From: JANWKA01 sp035533815
Lineage (GTDB): Bacteria > Bacteroidota > Bacteroidia > Chitinophagales > Chitinophagaceae
NCBI GenBank assembly: GCA_035533815.1
Contig: DATLTB010000106.1
Location: 1-33,174, forward strand
Reading direction: 5' to 3'
Length of the DNA: 33,174 bases
Part shown: piece by piece, positions 22,711-32,760 of the stretch
Layout of the letters: each line of letters starts with the position of its first letter
Position numbering within the stretch: the stretch's first letter is position 1
Notes under the pieces: generated by a model
Seen by the model: only the letters and a program-made list of their open reading frames with translations
The model's database searches: none
What the model was told of the DNA's origin: nothing
Program-made: the position numbers and the translations under genes

Positions 22711-25700
22711 TTATTCTTCCTCTTCAAAATGCATGGATTCCTTGGACGCAACCAGGATGTCATACTCTTCCTTTGAGCCCACCACCAGGTTATCAAACTC
22801 CCGCAGGCCCGTGCCCGCAGGGATGAGGTGACCCGTGATCACATTTTCCTTCAGTCCCAGCATCAGGTCGGTCTTGCCGTTGATGGCCGCCTGGGAAAGG
22901 ACCTTGGTGGTCTCCTGGAAGGATGCCGCGGATATCCAGCTGCGGGTTCCCAGAGATGCCTTGGTGATCCCCAGCAGCAGCGGGCTGGATGTGGAGGGCT
23001 CCGCATCGCGGAACTGCACCAGTTTTTTATCTGCCCGGCGCAAGGCGGAATTTTCCTCCCGCACCTGCCTGAGGCTCACGATCTGCCCGGATTTGAAAAT
23101 GCCTGATTCTCCGGGTTCAAGGATGACTTTCTTATCGAAAATACTGTCATTTTCCAGGAAAAATTCAAACTTGTCCTCTGTATCCCCTTCCAGGAATTTG
23201 GTGTCTCCTGGGTCTTCAATGGTCACTTTACGCATCATCTGGCGGACGATCACCTCAATATGCTTATCATTGAGCTTTACCCCCTGCAGGCGATACACTT
23301 CCTGGATCTCATTGACCAGGTATTCCTGCACGGCAAAAGGACCTTTGATGGCCAGGATATCAGCCGGAGTAATGGACCCATCGGAGAGTGCCGTTCCCGC
23401 CTTGACAAAATCTCCGTCCTGCACCAGGATATGCCGGGTCAGGGGCACCAGGTACTTTTTAACCGCTCCTTCCTTGGATTCGATGATGATCTCCCGGTTA
23501 CCCCGCTTGATGCTGCCGAAAGCGACTACCCCGTCGATCTCGGACACAATGGCCGGGTTGGAAGGATTACGCGCCTCAAACAATTCAGTGACCCGGGGCA
23601 GGCCTCCCGTGATATCGCGGAGCTTGCCGATCACCCGGGGAATCTTTACAATGACCTGTCCGGGCCTCACCTCATCTTTCTCATCCACCACGATATGCGA
23701 TCCTACGGGCAGGTTATAGGTTTTGACTTCCTTGCCTTTCTCGATGAGGATGGAGGGTATTTTATTCTTGTCCTTGGTTTCTATGACCACTTTTTCCCGG
23801 TGGCCGGTCTGCTCATCGGCTTCTTCCCGGAAGGTGATGCCTTCGATGATGCTCTCGAACTTCACCGTACCGGCGATTTCGGAAACAATGACCGCATTGA
23901 ACGGATCCCAGGTGCAGATCACATCTCCCTTGACCAGCTTCTGTCCATCCTTGACAATGAGGGTGGACCCATAAGGCACATTGTGGGTGATCAGCAGGCG
24001 GTCATTTTTAGCATCCATGATACGCAGTTCACCGGTTCTCCCAATGACCACCTGAACTTTTGTGCCATCGGTTTTTTCATGGGTGGTCGTGCGAAGTCCG
24101 TCAAAATGCACGCTGCCGTCGAATTTGGCGATCAACTGGGAATCCACTGCCGTAGAGCCGGCCACACCTCCCACATGGAAAGTACGCAGGGTAAGCTGGG
24201 TTCCCGGTTCCCCGATCGACTGGGCGGCAATTATGCCTACCACATCTCCCTTCTGGGCCAGATAACCGGTAGCCAGGTTCTTGCCATAGCATTTGACGCA
24301 GACCCCCCTGCGGCTTTCACAGGTGAGCACGGACCGGATATCCACAGATTCTATGGCACTGTCCTCGATCCGGTGAGCCACCTCTTCGGTAATCTCAGAA
24401 CCAGCGGCCGTGATCAGCTCATCGGAGGCCGGGTCATATATATCATGCAGGGAGGTCCGGCCCAGGATCCGGTCAAAAAGAGGTTCCACGATCTCCTCAT
24501 TATCCTTCAGCGCCGTGGTGGCGATGCCCCTCAGGGTTCCGCAATCTTCTTCATTGATCACCACATCATGGGCGACATCCACCAGCCGCCGGGTCAGGTA
24601 GCCTGCATCGGCAGTCTTCAGCGCGGTATCGGCCAATCCCTTGCGGGCACCATGGGTGGAGATGAAATATTCCAGCACGTTCAGGCCGTCCTTGAAATTG
24701 GATAGGATGGGGTTCTCGATGATCTCCGAACCGGTGGAACCGGATTTGCGGGGCTTGGCCATCAGTCCCCTCACCCCGGCAAGCTGCTTGATCTGCTGCT
24801 TGGATCCACGGGCCCCGGAATCCAGCATCATATATACGGAGTTGAACCCCTGCTTGTCACTGGCCAGTTCCCGGATCAGGGTCTCGGTTAACTTGGTATC
24901 CACCCGGGACCAGATATCAATGATTTGATTGTAACGTTCGTTGTTGGTGATCAGTCCCACATTATAGTTCTCCCATACTTCACCCACTTCACTGGTTGCA
25001 TTGTCGATCATGGATTGTTTGGCTTCGGGTATGATCAGGTCATTGATATTGAACGAAAGTCCTCCCTTGAAAGCCATCCGGTACCCGAGGGTCTTGATCT
25101 CATCCAGGAATTTGGCGGTCTTCGGAATATCGGTGACCTTGATGATGTCCCCGATAATTTCCCGGAGTGATTTCTTGGTCAGCAAGGCATTGATGTACCC
25201 TGCTTCCCGGGGCACCGTCTGGTTGAAAAGCACCCTGCCCACCGTGGTATCGATCATCCTGGTCTCCAGCTGGCCCGGACCCGTGCGAACCTCTCCCTTC
25301 ACCTTTATCCAGGCATGCAGGTCCACCTTGTTGTCATTATAAGCGATGATCACTTCTTCTGCGGAGTAAAAGGATTTTCCTTCCCCGTTGACCTTATCCC
25401 CTTCCGCTGATTTCTTACCCTTGGTGATATAGTAGAGACCGAGCACCATATCCTGGGAAGGCAGGGTGATCGGGGTTCCGTTTTGCGGGTTAAGGATATT
25501 ATGACTGGACAGCATCAGCAACTGGGCTTCCAGGATCGCCGCATTGCTCAGGGGAACATGGACCGCCATCTGGTCCCCGTCAAAGTCTGCATTGAATGCC
25601 GTGCAGACCAGGGGATGCAGCTGGATAGCCTTGCCTTCGACCAGCTTGGGCTGGAAGGCCTGGATGGACAGGCGGTGCAGGGTCGGGGCCCGGTTGAGCA

Positions 25701-27006
25701 TCACGGGATGTCCTTTCAGGATGTTTTCCAGGATATCCCAGACTACGGCTTCCTTACGGTCCACCAGCTTCTTGGCAGATTTCACCGTCTTGACGATCCC
25801 CCTTTCGATCAGTTTGCGGATAATGAAGGGTTTGAACAGCTCGGCAGCCATGTCCTTGGGAAGGCCGCATTCGTGGAGCTTCAGTTCCGGGCCCACCACG
25901 ATGACGGAACGGCCGGAATAATCCACGCGTTTACCCAGCAGGTTCTGGCGGAACCGGCCCTGCTTGCCCTTGAGCACATCGCTCAGGGATTTCAGGGCAC
26001 GCCCGCCCTCGGCCTTCACGGCATTGGATTTGCGGGAATTATCAAACAGGGAATCCACGGCTTCCTGCAGCATGCGCTTTTCATTGCGCAGGATCACTTC
26101 AGGGGCCTTGATCTCGATCAGGCGCTTCAACCGGTTATTGCGGATGATGACCCTGCGGTACAGGTCATTGAGGTCCGAGGAGGCGAACCGGCCGCCATCC
26201 AGCGGTACGAGCGGCCGCAGTTCCGGCGGGACCACCGGGATATACTGCATGACCATCCATTCGGGATGGTTCACGATGTTCTGGTTGGCTTCCCGGAATG
26301 CCTCCACTACGCTTAGCCGCTTGAGGGCCTCAGCCTTCCGCTGCTGCGAGGTCTCGGTAGCCGCCTGGTTGCGCAGGGAGTAGGAAAGTTCATCCAGCTT
26401 GATGCGGGACAGGAGCATATGGGTGGCTTCGGCTCCCATCTTGGCAATGAATTTATTGGGATCTTCATCCGGCAGCATCTGGTTGTCCTTAGGCAGGGAA
26501 TCCAGGATTTCGAGGTATTCCTCCTCGGTCAGCAGGTCCAGGGTATTGAGTCCTTTTTCCTGTCTAATCCCCGGCTGGATCACCACGAAACGTTCGTAAT
26601 ATACAATGGTCTCCAGTTTTTTGGAGGACATGCCCAGCAGGTAGCCGATCTTGTTAGGCAGCGACTTAAAATACCAGATATGCACCACCGGAACCACCAG
26701 CTTGATATGGCCCATCCGTTCCCGGCGCACTTTCTTCTCGGTCACTTCCACTCCGCAGCGGTCGCAGACGATACCCTTGTACCGGATCCGCTTATATTTT
26801 CCGCAGTAGCATTCGTAATCCTTGACTGGTCCGAAGATCCGTTCGCAGAAAAGCCCGTCACGTTCCGGCTTATAGGTCCGGTAATTGATGGTCTCGGGTT
26901 TCAGCACCTCGCCGTAGGACCGCTCCAGGATGGAATCCGGGGAGGCCAGGCTGATGGTGATCTGGGTGAAGTTCAGCTTTGGACGATTTTCCTTTTTGAT
27001 TGCCAT
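22711..27006 (-). CDS. rpoC: DNA-directed RNA polymerase beta' subunit
   Basis: The protein has 1431 residues, the normal Bacteroidota length, starting MAIKKENRPKLNFTQ. It provides the catalytic Mg site of RNA polymerase: NADFDGD is at about residues 467-473. The N-terminal zinc ribbon is ECYCGKYKRIRYKGIVCDRC near residues 63-82; the second zinc site is built from EEDCGTLRG and CESRRGVCVKCYG near residue 900. RAPTLHRLSIQAF (bridge region) and GEPGTQLTLRTFHVGG (trigger loop vicinity) are intact. It follows rpoB after 79 bases and ends the operon before the intrinsic terminator. Nothing suggests truncation or mutation. Confidence 0.98.
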   Translation of the reverse strand: MAIKKENRPKLNFTQITISLASPDSILERSYGEVLKPETINYRTYKPERDGLFCERIFGPVKDYECYCGKYKRIRYKGIVCDRCGVEVTEKKVRRERMGHIKLVVPVVHIWYFKSLPNKIGYLLGMSSKKLETIVYYERFVVIQPGIRQEKGLNTLDLLTEEEYLEILDSLPKDNQMLPDEDPNKFIAKMGAEATHMLLSRIKLDELSYSLRNQAATETSQQRKAEALKRLSVVEAFREANQNIVNHPEWMVMQYIPVVPPELRPLVPLDGGRFASSDLNDLYRRVIIRNNRLKRLIEIKAPEVILRNEKRMLQEAVDSLFDNSRKSNAVKAEGGRALKSLSDVLKGKQGRFRQNLLGKRVDYSGRSVIVVGPELKLHECGLPKDMAAELFKPFIIRKLIERGIVKTVKSAKKLVDRKEAVVWDILENILKGHPVMLNRAPTLHRLSIQAFQPKLVEGKAIQLHPLVCTAFNADFDGDQMAVHVPLSNAAILEAQLLMLSSHNILNPQNGTPITLPSQDMVLGLYYITKGKKSAEGDKVNGEGKSFYSAEEVIIAYNDNKVDLHAWIKVKGEVRTGPGQLETRMIDTTVGRVLFNQTVPREAGYINALLTKKSLREIIGDIIKVTDIPKTAKFLDEIKTLGYRMAFKGGLSFNINDLIIPEAKQSMIDNATSEVGEVWENYNVGLITNNERYNQIIDIWSRVDTKLTETLIRELASDKQGFNSVYMMLDSGARGSKQQIKQLAGVRGLMAKPRKSGSTGSEIIENPILSNFKDGLNVLEYFISTHGARKGLADTALKTADAGYLTRRLVDVAHDVVINEEDCGTLRGIATTALKDNEEIVEPLFDRILGRTSLHDIYDPASDELITAAGSEITEEVAHRIEDSAIESVDIRSVLTCESRRGVCVKCYGKNLATGYLAQKGDVVGIIAAQSIGEPGTQLTLRTFHVGGVAGSTAVDSQLIAKFDGSVHFDGLRTTTHEKTDGTKVQVVIGRTGELRIMDAKNDRLLITHNVPYGSTLIVKDGQKLVKGDVICTWDPFNAVIVSEIAGTVKFESIIEGITFREEADEQTGHREKVVIETKDKNKIPSILIEKGKEVKTYNLPVGSHIVVDEKDEVRPGQVIVKIPRVIGKLRDITGGLPRVTELFEARNPSNPAIVSEIDGVVAFGSIKRGNREIIIESKEGAVKKYLVPLTRHILVQDGDFVKAGTALSDGSITPADILAIKGPFAVQEYLVNEIQEVYRLQGVKLNDKHIEVIVRQMMRKVTIEDPGDTKFLEGDTEDKFEFFLENDSIFDKKVILEPGESGIFKSGQIVSLRQVREENSALRRADKKLVQFRDAEPSTSSPLLLGITKASLGTRSWISAASFQETTKVLSQAAINGKTDLMLGLKENVITGHLIPAGTGLREFDNLVVGSKEEYDILVASKESMHFEEEE

Positions 27007-27085
27007 ATTTCTGATCTTTTGCTTTTAGCCGAAATGAAATGATCATCAGGTGAACAGGCTGCCAGCCATTTTCTGGCCGCAACCC

Positions 27086-30000
27086 TTATTCAAATTTGAG
27101 ATCCAGGCCCAACCCCCTGAGCTCATGAATCAGCACGTTAAAGGATTCGGGGGTGCCGGCCTTGGGGATATTGTCTCCCTTGACAATGGCTTCATAGGTC
27201 TTGGCCCTGCCGATGATATCATCGGATTTCAGGGTGAGCAGTTCCTGGAGGATATTGGAAGCGCCATAGGCTTCCAGCGCCCATACTTCCATTTCCCCGA
27301 AACGCTGGCCGCCGAACTGGGCCTTCCCGCCCAGGGGCTGCTGGGTGATCAGGCTGTAGGGGCCGATGGAACGGGCATGCATCTTGTCGTCTACCATATG
27401 GGAGAGCTTCAGCATGTAAATCACCCCTACGGTGGCCTTCTGGTGAAAGCGTTCCCCGGTCTCCCCGTCGAACAGGAAGGTATGCCCGAATTTAGGCAGG
27501 CCGGCCTTTTGGATATTTTCTGCGATTTCGGTGGTCGTTGCGCCGTCAAAGATGGGGGTGGCGAATTTAACGCCCAGCTTCTCCCCGGCCCAGCCCAGCA
27601 CCGTTTCATAGATCTGGCCCAGGTTCATCCGCGAAGGAACACCCAGGGGATTGAGTACGATATCCACGGGAGTGCCGTCTTCCAGGAAGGGCATGTCCTC
27701 ATCCCGGACGATCTTGGCCACAATGCCCTTGTTGCCGTGGCGGCCGGCCATCTTGTCCCCGACCTTGAGCTTGCGCTTGGAAGCCAGGTAAACCTTGGCC
27801 AGCTTCAGCACCCCGGCCGGCAGTTCATCGCCGATGGATATGTTGAATTTTTCCCGCTTATACCTGCCCAGCTCCTCATTGTACTTGATATTAAAGTTGT
27901 GCAGCAGGGTATTGATCTGTTCATTGGTCGGCTCATCATGGGTCCAGCCCAGGGGATTGACATTCTGGTAATCGATATTGCCCAGGTTCTTGGCCGAGAA
28001 CTTGGATCCCTTGGAGATCTGAATCTCCCCGTAATTATTCGTGATGCCCGCAGAGAGTTTATCCTTCAGCAATACCTGGAGCTTGCTCAGCAGCACCGCC
28101 GTCAGGTCCTCGGAATTCTTCACATGGACCTTCTCCAGTTTTTCCATGGAGGATTTTTCCCTCACCTTGGAATTCTTGTCCTTTTTGGCCCGGGAGAACA
28201 GTTTCTTGTCAATGACGACACCTTCCGTGGAGGGCGGCGCTTTCAGGGAGGCATCCTTGGCATCCCCGGCCTTGTCCCCGAAAATGGCCCGCAGCAGTTT
28301 TTCCTCAGGGGAGGGATCGCTTTCTCCCTTCGGGGTGATTTTCCCGATCAGGATATCCCCTTCCTTCACATGGGCCCCTACCCGGATGATGCCATGCTGG
28401 TCCAGGTCCTTGGTCGCTTCCTCGCTGACATTGGGGATGTCTGCCGTCAGCTCCTCCTCACCCAGCTTGGTATCCCTTACCTCGAGTTCATATTCATCGA
28501 TATGGATGGAGGTGAACAGGTCTTCCCTGGCCACTTTTTCAGAGATGACGATGGCATCTTCGAAGTTATATCCCTTCCAGGGCATGAAGGCCACTTTCAG
28601 GTTCCGCCCCAGGGCGAGTTCCCCGTTCTTGGTGGCATATCCTTCGGTTAAAAAATCCCCCCACTGGACCTTTTGTCCCTTGCGCACGCAGGGCCGCAGG
28701 TTGATCGAGGTGGACTGGTTGGTTTTGGTGAATTTGGTCAGCCGGTAACATTTCAGGTCTTCCTCGAAACTGACCAGCTTCTGCATATCGTCCCGGTCAT
28801 AGCGGACATGTATTTCATTGGCATCCACATATTCCACCACCCCGTTGCCTTCCGAGGTGATCTGCAGCCGGGAGTCCCGGGCTGCCTTCCCTTCCAGCCC
28901 GGTGCCGACGATGGGCACCTGCGGGTTGATCAGGGGTACGGCCTGCCGCTGCATATTGGATCCCATCAGGGCGCGGTTGGCATCATCATGTTCCAAAAAT
29001 GGGATCAGGGAAGCACTGAGCCCGACGATCTGGTTCGGTGCGACATCCATGTATTCCACTTCCCCGCGGTCCAGGACCGGGAAATCCCCGGTCTGCCGGG
29101 CCTTCACCTTTTCGGTCAGGAAATGGCCCTTGTCATCTATCTCTGCGTTGGCCTGGGCAATTTTGGCATTGTCCTCTTCCTCGGCGCTCAGGTATTCTAT
29201 CTTGTGCAAATCCACTTTCCCGTCCTTCACTTTGCGGTATGGGGTTTCAATGAAGCCCATCTCATTGACCATCGCATGGACGCAGAGGGTGGATATCAGC
29301 CCGATATTCGGTCCTTCCGGGGTCTCGATGGTGCAGAGCCTGCCGTAATGCGAATAATGGACGTCCCTGACTTCGAAGCCGGCCCTTTCCCTGCTCAGGC
29401 CTCCGGGCCCCAGGGCGGAGATACGCCGCTTGTGGGTGATCTCGGACAGGGGGTTGGTCTGATCCAGGAACTGGGACAGCTGGGAGGTGCCGAAGAAGGA
29501 ATTGATCACTGAGGAAAGGGTCCTGGCATTGATCAGGTCCACCGGGGTGAACACTTCATTGTCCCGGACATTCATCCGCTCCCGGATGGTCCTGGCCATA
29601 CGGGCCAGCCCTACCCCGAACTGGGCATAGAGTTGTTCCCCTACGGTCCTCACCCTGCGGTTGCTCAGGTGGTCAATATCGTCAATCTCTGCCTTGCCAT
29701 TGGTGAGGTGAACTAGGTATTTGATGATCTCGATAATATCCTCCCTGGTCAGCACCCGCTTGTTGAGCGGGGTACCCAGGTTGAGCTTGCGGTTGATCTT
29801 ATAGCGGCCTACCTCTCCCAGGTCATAGCGCTTGTCAGAAAAAAACAGCTTATCGATGATTCCGCGGGCCGTCTCATCATCCGGGGCATCGGCGCCGCGC
29901 AGTTGCCGGTAAATATATTGTACGGCCTCCAGCTCGGAATTGGAGGTATCCTTGTTCAGGGTATTGTATATGATCGAGAAATCCCCGCTCACCTCCTCCT

Positions 30001-30895
30001 TTTGCAGAAAGACGGTCTTCACCCCCAGCCCGATGATCATTTCCATATTCTCCTTGTCCAGCACGCTGTCCCGTTCCAGGACCACTTCATTGCGCTCAAT
30101 GGAGACCACTTCCCCGGTATCTTCATCCACGAAGTCCTCCACCCAGCTGCGCAGCACGCGGGCAGCCAGCTTCTTGCCGGAAAACTTCTCCAGGTTTTTC
30201 TTATCCGCCTTCACCTCATCGGCCATCCCGAACAATTCCAGGATATCCTTATCGGTCTCATAGCCGATCGCCCGGAGCAGGGTCGTGACCGCGAATTTCT
30301 TCTTGCGGTCAATATAGGCATACATCACATTGTTGATGTCCGTGGCGAATTCCATCCAGGCTCCCTTGAAAGGGATGACCCTGGCGGAATAGATCTTGGT
30401 GCCATTGGGATGAACGGACTGGCCGAAGAACACCCCGGGTGAGCGGTGCAACTGCGATACCACGACCCGCTCGGCCCCGTTGATGACAAAGGTACCCCTG
30501 GGGGTCATGTATGGGATATTGCCCAGGAACACATCCTGAACGATGGTCTGGAAATCCACATGTTCCTCATCATTGCAACTCAGGCGGAGCTTGGCTTTCA
30601 GGGGTACCGAATAGGTCAGTCCCCTTTCGATGCATTCCTCGATGGTATACCTGGGAGGGTCCACGAAATAATCCAGGAATTCCAGGTTGAATATGTTTCG
30701 GGTATCCGTGATCGGGAAATTTTCCCGGAATACCTTGAATAATCCTTCGTTGTTGCGTTTATCGGGAGTGGTCTCCAGCTGGAAAAAATCCTTGAACGAC
30801 TGGATCTGGATGGCCAGCAGGTCCGGGGTTTCCACTACCTGCTTGATTTTACCGAAATTGATCCTGTCGGGGACAACTACTTTTTTTGAAGACAT
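27086..30895 (-). CDS. rpoB: DNA-directed RNA polymerase beta subunit
   Basis: From the ATG at 30895 the protein has 1269 residues (MSSKKVVVPDRINFGKI), matching the usual MSS-type start in the phylum; an upstream ATG at 30928 would add 11 residues. The rifampicin region reads GTSQLSQFLDQTNPLSEITH and KRRISALGPGGL, with the Asp, His and Ser equivalent to E. coli Asp516, His526 and Ser531 all wild type, so intrinsic rifampicin sensitivity is predicted at these sites. The following block is GRLCTIETPEGPNIGL, with Thr where E. coli has Pro560. KMAGRHGNKGIVAKI and PFLEDGTPVDIVLNP at the catalytic-centre side are intact. It sits between rplL and rpoC, as usual. Confidence 0.98.
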   Translation of the reverse strand: MSSKKVVVPDRINFGKIKQVVETPDLLAIQIQSFKDFFQLETTPDKRNNEGLFKVFRENFPITDTRNIFNLEFLDYFVDPPRYTIEECIERGLTYSVPLKAKLRLSCNDEEHVDFQTIVQDVFLGNIPYMTPRGTFVINGAERVVVSQLHRSPGVFFGQSVHPNGTKIYSARVIPFKGAWMEFATDINNVMYAYIDRKKKFAVTTLLRAIGYETDKDILELFGMADEVKADKKNLEKFSGKKLAARVLRSWVEDFVDEDTGEVVSIERNEVVLERDSVLDKENMEMIIGLGVKTVFLQKEEVSGDFSIIYNTLNKDTSNSELEAVQYIYRQLRGADAPDDETARGIIDKLFFSDKRYDLGEVGRYKINRKLNLGTPLNKRVLTREDIIEIIKYLVHLTNGKAEIDDIDHLSNRRVRTVGEQLYAQFGVGLARMARTIRERMNVRDNEVFTPVDLINARTLSSVINSFFGTSQLSQFLDQTNPLSEITHKRRISALGPGGLSRERAGFEVRDVHYSHYGRLCTIETPEGPNIGLISTLCVHAMVNEMGFIETPYRKVKDGKVDLHKIEYLSAEEEDNAKIAQANAEIDDKGHFLTEKVKARQTGDFPVLDRGEVEYMDVAPNQIVGLSASLIPFLEHDDANRALMGSNMQRQAVPLINPQVPIVGTGLEGKAARDSRLQITSEGNGVVEYVDANEIHVRYDRDDMQKLVSFEEDLKCYRLTKFTKTNQSTSINLRPCVRKGQKVQWGDFLTEGYATKNGELALGRNLKVAFMPWKGYNFEDAIVISEKVAREDLFTSIHIDEYELEVRDTKLGEEELTADIPNVSEEATKDLDQHGIIRVGAHVKEGDILIGKITPKGESDPSPEEKLLRAIFGDKAGDAKDASLKAPPSTEGVVIDKKLFSRAKKDKNSKVREKSSMEKLEKVHVKNSEDLTAVLLSKLQVLLKDKLSAGITNNYGEIQISKGSKFSAKNLGNIDYQNVNPLGWTHDEPTNEQINTLLHNFNIKYNEELGRYKREKFNISIGDELPAGVLKLAKVYLASKRKLKVGDKMAGRHGNKGIVAKIVRDEDMPFLEDGTPVDIVLNPLGVPSRMNLGQIYETVLGWAGEKLGVKFATPIFDGATTTEIAENIQKAGLPKFGHTFLFDGETGERFHQKATVGVIYMLKLSHMVDDKMHARSIGPYSLITQQPLGGKAQFGGQRFGEMEVWALEAYGASNILQELLTLKSDDIIGRAKTYEAIVKGDNIPKAGTPESFNVLIHELRGLGLDLKFE

Positions 30896-30984
30896 ATCTG
30901 GGTTTAAGAGGTAAGATTCATTGAACACAGCAACAGGCCAAAAATGTTGCCACTTTTGACCTATTTAAACCGTCCGGGGAACGG

Positions 30985-31365
30985 CTATTGGATCTCTACT
31001 TCAGCCCCTGCATCCTTCAGTTTGCCGGCAAGCTGTTCTGCCTCTGCCTTGGCCACATTTTCCTTAATGGGCTTCGGGGCGCCGTCAACCAGGTCCTTAG
31101 CCTCTTTCAGACCCAGGCCGGTAAGTTCCTTCACCACTTTCACCACATTCAGTTTATTGGGACCTGGGGCTTTGAGCAGCACGGTGAATGCGGTTTTTTC
31201 CTCCACTGCCTTGGTCGTTCCCGCAGCAGCAGGTCCTGCGGCTGCCACCGGGGCAGCTGCGGCCGGTTCAATCCCATGTTCATCTTTCAGGATTTTAGCC
31301 AGTTCGTTAACTTCTTTTACAGATAAGCTAACCAGTTGTTCAGCAAATGCTTTTAAGTCTGCCAT
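30985..31365 (-). CDS. rplL: 50S ribosomal protein L7/L12
   Basis: The protein has 126 residues. It forms the stalk dimers that recruit translation factors to the ribosome. MADLKAFAEQLVSLSVKEVN is the dimerisation domain, the Ala/Pro/Gly-rich stretch around residues 34-50 is the flexible hinge, and TAFTVLLKAPGPNKLNVVKV with VKELTGLGLKEAKDLVDGAP form the factor-binding domain. The gene follows rplJ after a 137-base gap that contains an AAC/AAT-rich leader. Confidence 0.97.
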   Translation of the reverse strand: MADLKAFAEQLVSLSVKEVNELAKILKDEHGIEPAAAAPVAAAGPAAAGTTKAVEEKTAFTVLLKAPGPNKLNVVKVVKELTGLGLKEAKDLVDGAPKPIKENVAKAEAEQLAGKLKDAGAEVEIQ

Positions 31366-31389
31366 GAAGTATATTTGTTTTAAGTATAC

Positions 31390-31447
31390 GGGTGAATAAT
31401 GTTGTTAATGTTGTAAATGTTGTTATTGTTGTTATTGTTGTTTATGT
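31390..31447 (-). promoter_or_regulatory. G-free AAC/AAT-rich leader upstream of rplL
   Basis: On the transcribed strand this 58-nt stretch contains no G and is built mainly of AACAACAAT-type units. It ends 24 bases before the rplL ATG. It would be unstructured as RNA. It could act as a translation enhancer, but this is inferred from composition only. Confidence 0.45.
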
Positions 31448-31502
31448 CGTGACTTGGAAGCCAAAATAATGATGACCCTTCCGGTCCACCTCCCCGCATC
31501 TT

Positions 31503-32036
31503 TTAATCTGCCGGCCGCTGCTCCAGCGTCTGGAGTATTCCGGCCAGTTTCTGTCCTCCGGCCTGGAGGCTGCCAATGACCCTGATGGCAGGGGACTGCA
31601 GCATGCCAATGATCTCCCCGACCAGCTCGGACTTGCTCCTGAGCCTGCCCAGCAAACCCAGCGAACGGTCCCCCAGGTACACTTCCGTATCTATGAATGC
31701 CGCTTTAAGCATGGGCCTTTCCGCCCCGGAATCCCTGCGAAAATCACTGATGATCAGGGCAGGCGTTTTGGCGTTTTCCGAGAACAGGATCGCCGTCTGT
31801 CCCTGAAGGGCATCAAAGACTCCCGCGTAAGTATCCCCGCTGAATGTTTCGAGGGCTTTTCTGATCAGGGTGTTCTTGGCCACCTTCATCTCCACCTGCC
31901 TGTCGAAGCATACCCTCCTCAGTTTATTCACCTGGGCCACGGTCATGGAACTGGAATCGGTAAAATAAAAATTCCGGTACCGGGAGAACTTGGTCTTCAG
32001 CACCTCGATGGATTCGTTTTTCTTCGTCTTGTTCAT
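31503..32036 (-). CDS. rplJ: 50S ribosomal protein L10
   Basis: The protein has 177 residues. It anchors L12 dimers to 23S rRNA. FYFTDSSSMTVAQVNKLRRV and MKVAKNTLIRKALE near residues 50-65 are the RNA-binding core, and the C-terminal helix (VIGSLQAGGQKLAGILQTLE) binds L12. It starts 6 bases after the rplA stop. In many bacteria L10 with L12 represses its own mRNA; no such leader structure was identified here. Confidence 0.96.
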   Translation of the reverse strand: MNKTKKNESIEVLKTKFSRYRNFYFTDSSSMTVAQVNKLRRVCFDRQVEMKVAKNTLIRKALETFSGDTYAGVFDALQGQTAILFSENAKTPALIISDFRRDSGAERPMLKAAFIDTEVYLGDRSLGLLGRLRSKSELVGEIIGMLQSPAIRVIGSLQAGGQKLAGILQTLEQRPAD

Positions 32037-32042
32037 AACTGC

Positions 32043-32732
32043 TTATATGGCTAATGATTTGGCATCTACCGTGATCCCCGGGCTCATGGTGCTCGCCAGG
32101 GAAACTCCTTTCAGGTAGATCCCCTTGGCAGAGGAAGGCTTCAGTTTGACAATGGCATTGATCAGTTCCTGGGAATTCTGTTCAATCTTGTCTGCCGCAA
32201 AGGACACCCTGCCAACTGAAGCATGGATGATGCCCGCCTTGTCCACCTTGAAGGATATCTTTCCGCCCTTCACATCCCGGATGGCTCCGGCAAAATCATT
32301 GGTTACCGTACCGGTCTTGGGATTGGGCATGAGATTACGGGGTCCCAGCACCTTGCCCAGCTTGCCGATCTTAGGCATGACGGCTGGCGTCGCGATGATC
32401 ACGTCCACATCTGTCCATCCGCCTTCAATCTTCTGGACAAATTCGTCCAGCCCGGCAAAATCGGCTCCTGCAGCCTTGGCTTCTGCCTCCTTATCCGGGG
32501 GGCAGAGCACCAGCACCTTCTTGGATTTGCCCGTGCCATGGGGTAGGGTGACAGACCCGCGGACAGACTGGTCTGCCTTTTTGGGATCCACTCCAAGGCG
32601 GATATGCAAATCCACGCTGCTGTCAAATTTAGTGCAGTTCACTTCGCGGACCAGGGAGGCCGCATCCTTCAGGCTATATTCCTTACTGCCCACCTTGGCC
32701 AGGGCTGATTTTCTTTTTTTGGTGATTGCCAT
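32043..32732 (-). CDS. rplA: 50S ribosomal protein L1
   Basis: The protein has 229 residues, full length. It forms the L1 stalk that handles E-site tRNA. Characteristic segments are SSVDLHIRLGVDPKKADQSV, RGSVTLPHGTGKSKKVLVLC, KLGKVLGPRNLMPNPKTGTV and GGKISFKVDKAGIIHASVGR. It lies 28 bases after rplK. Confidence 0.97.
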   Translation of the reverse strand: MAITKKRKSALAKVGSKEYSLKDAASLVREVNCTKFDSSVDLHIRLGVDPKKADQSVRGSVTLPHGTGKSKKVLVLCPPDKEAEAKAAGADFAGLDEFVQKIEGGWTDVDVIIATPAVMPKIGKLGKVLGPRNLMPNPKTGTVTNDFAGAIRDVKGGKISFKVDKAGIIHASVGRVSFAADKIEQNSQELINAIVKLKPSSAKGIYLKGVSLASTMSPGITVDAKSLAI

Positions 32733-32760
32733 CTGCAGAAAATATTATGAATTGATTCGT

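Noticed and set aside
22828..24705. Long open frames on the plus strand opposite rpoC (for example 23260-24705) and rpoB (27050-28651)
   Set aside because: They are antisense shadows of the highly biased rpoB/rpoC codon usage; they have no recognisable domains or signals and the minus-strand genes are certain.
29300..29480. Possible rifampicin-resistance substitution in RpoB
   Set aside because: The classical positions (Asp516, His526, Ser531, Pro564 equivalents) are wild type; the Thr at the Pro560 position is outside the usual resistance sites and may be normal for the lineage.
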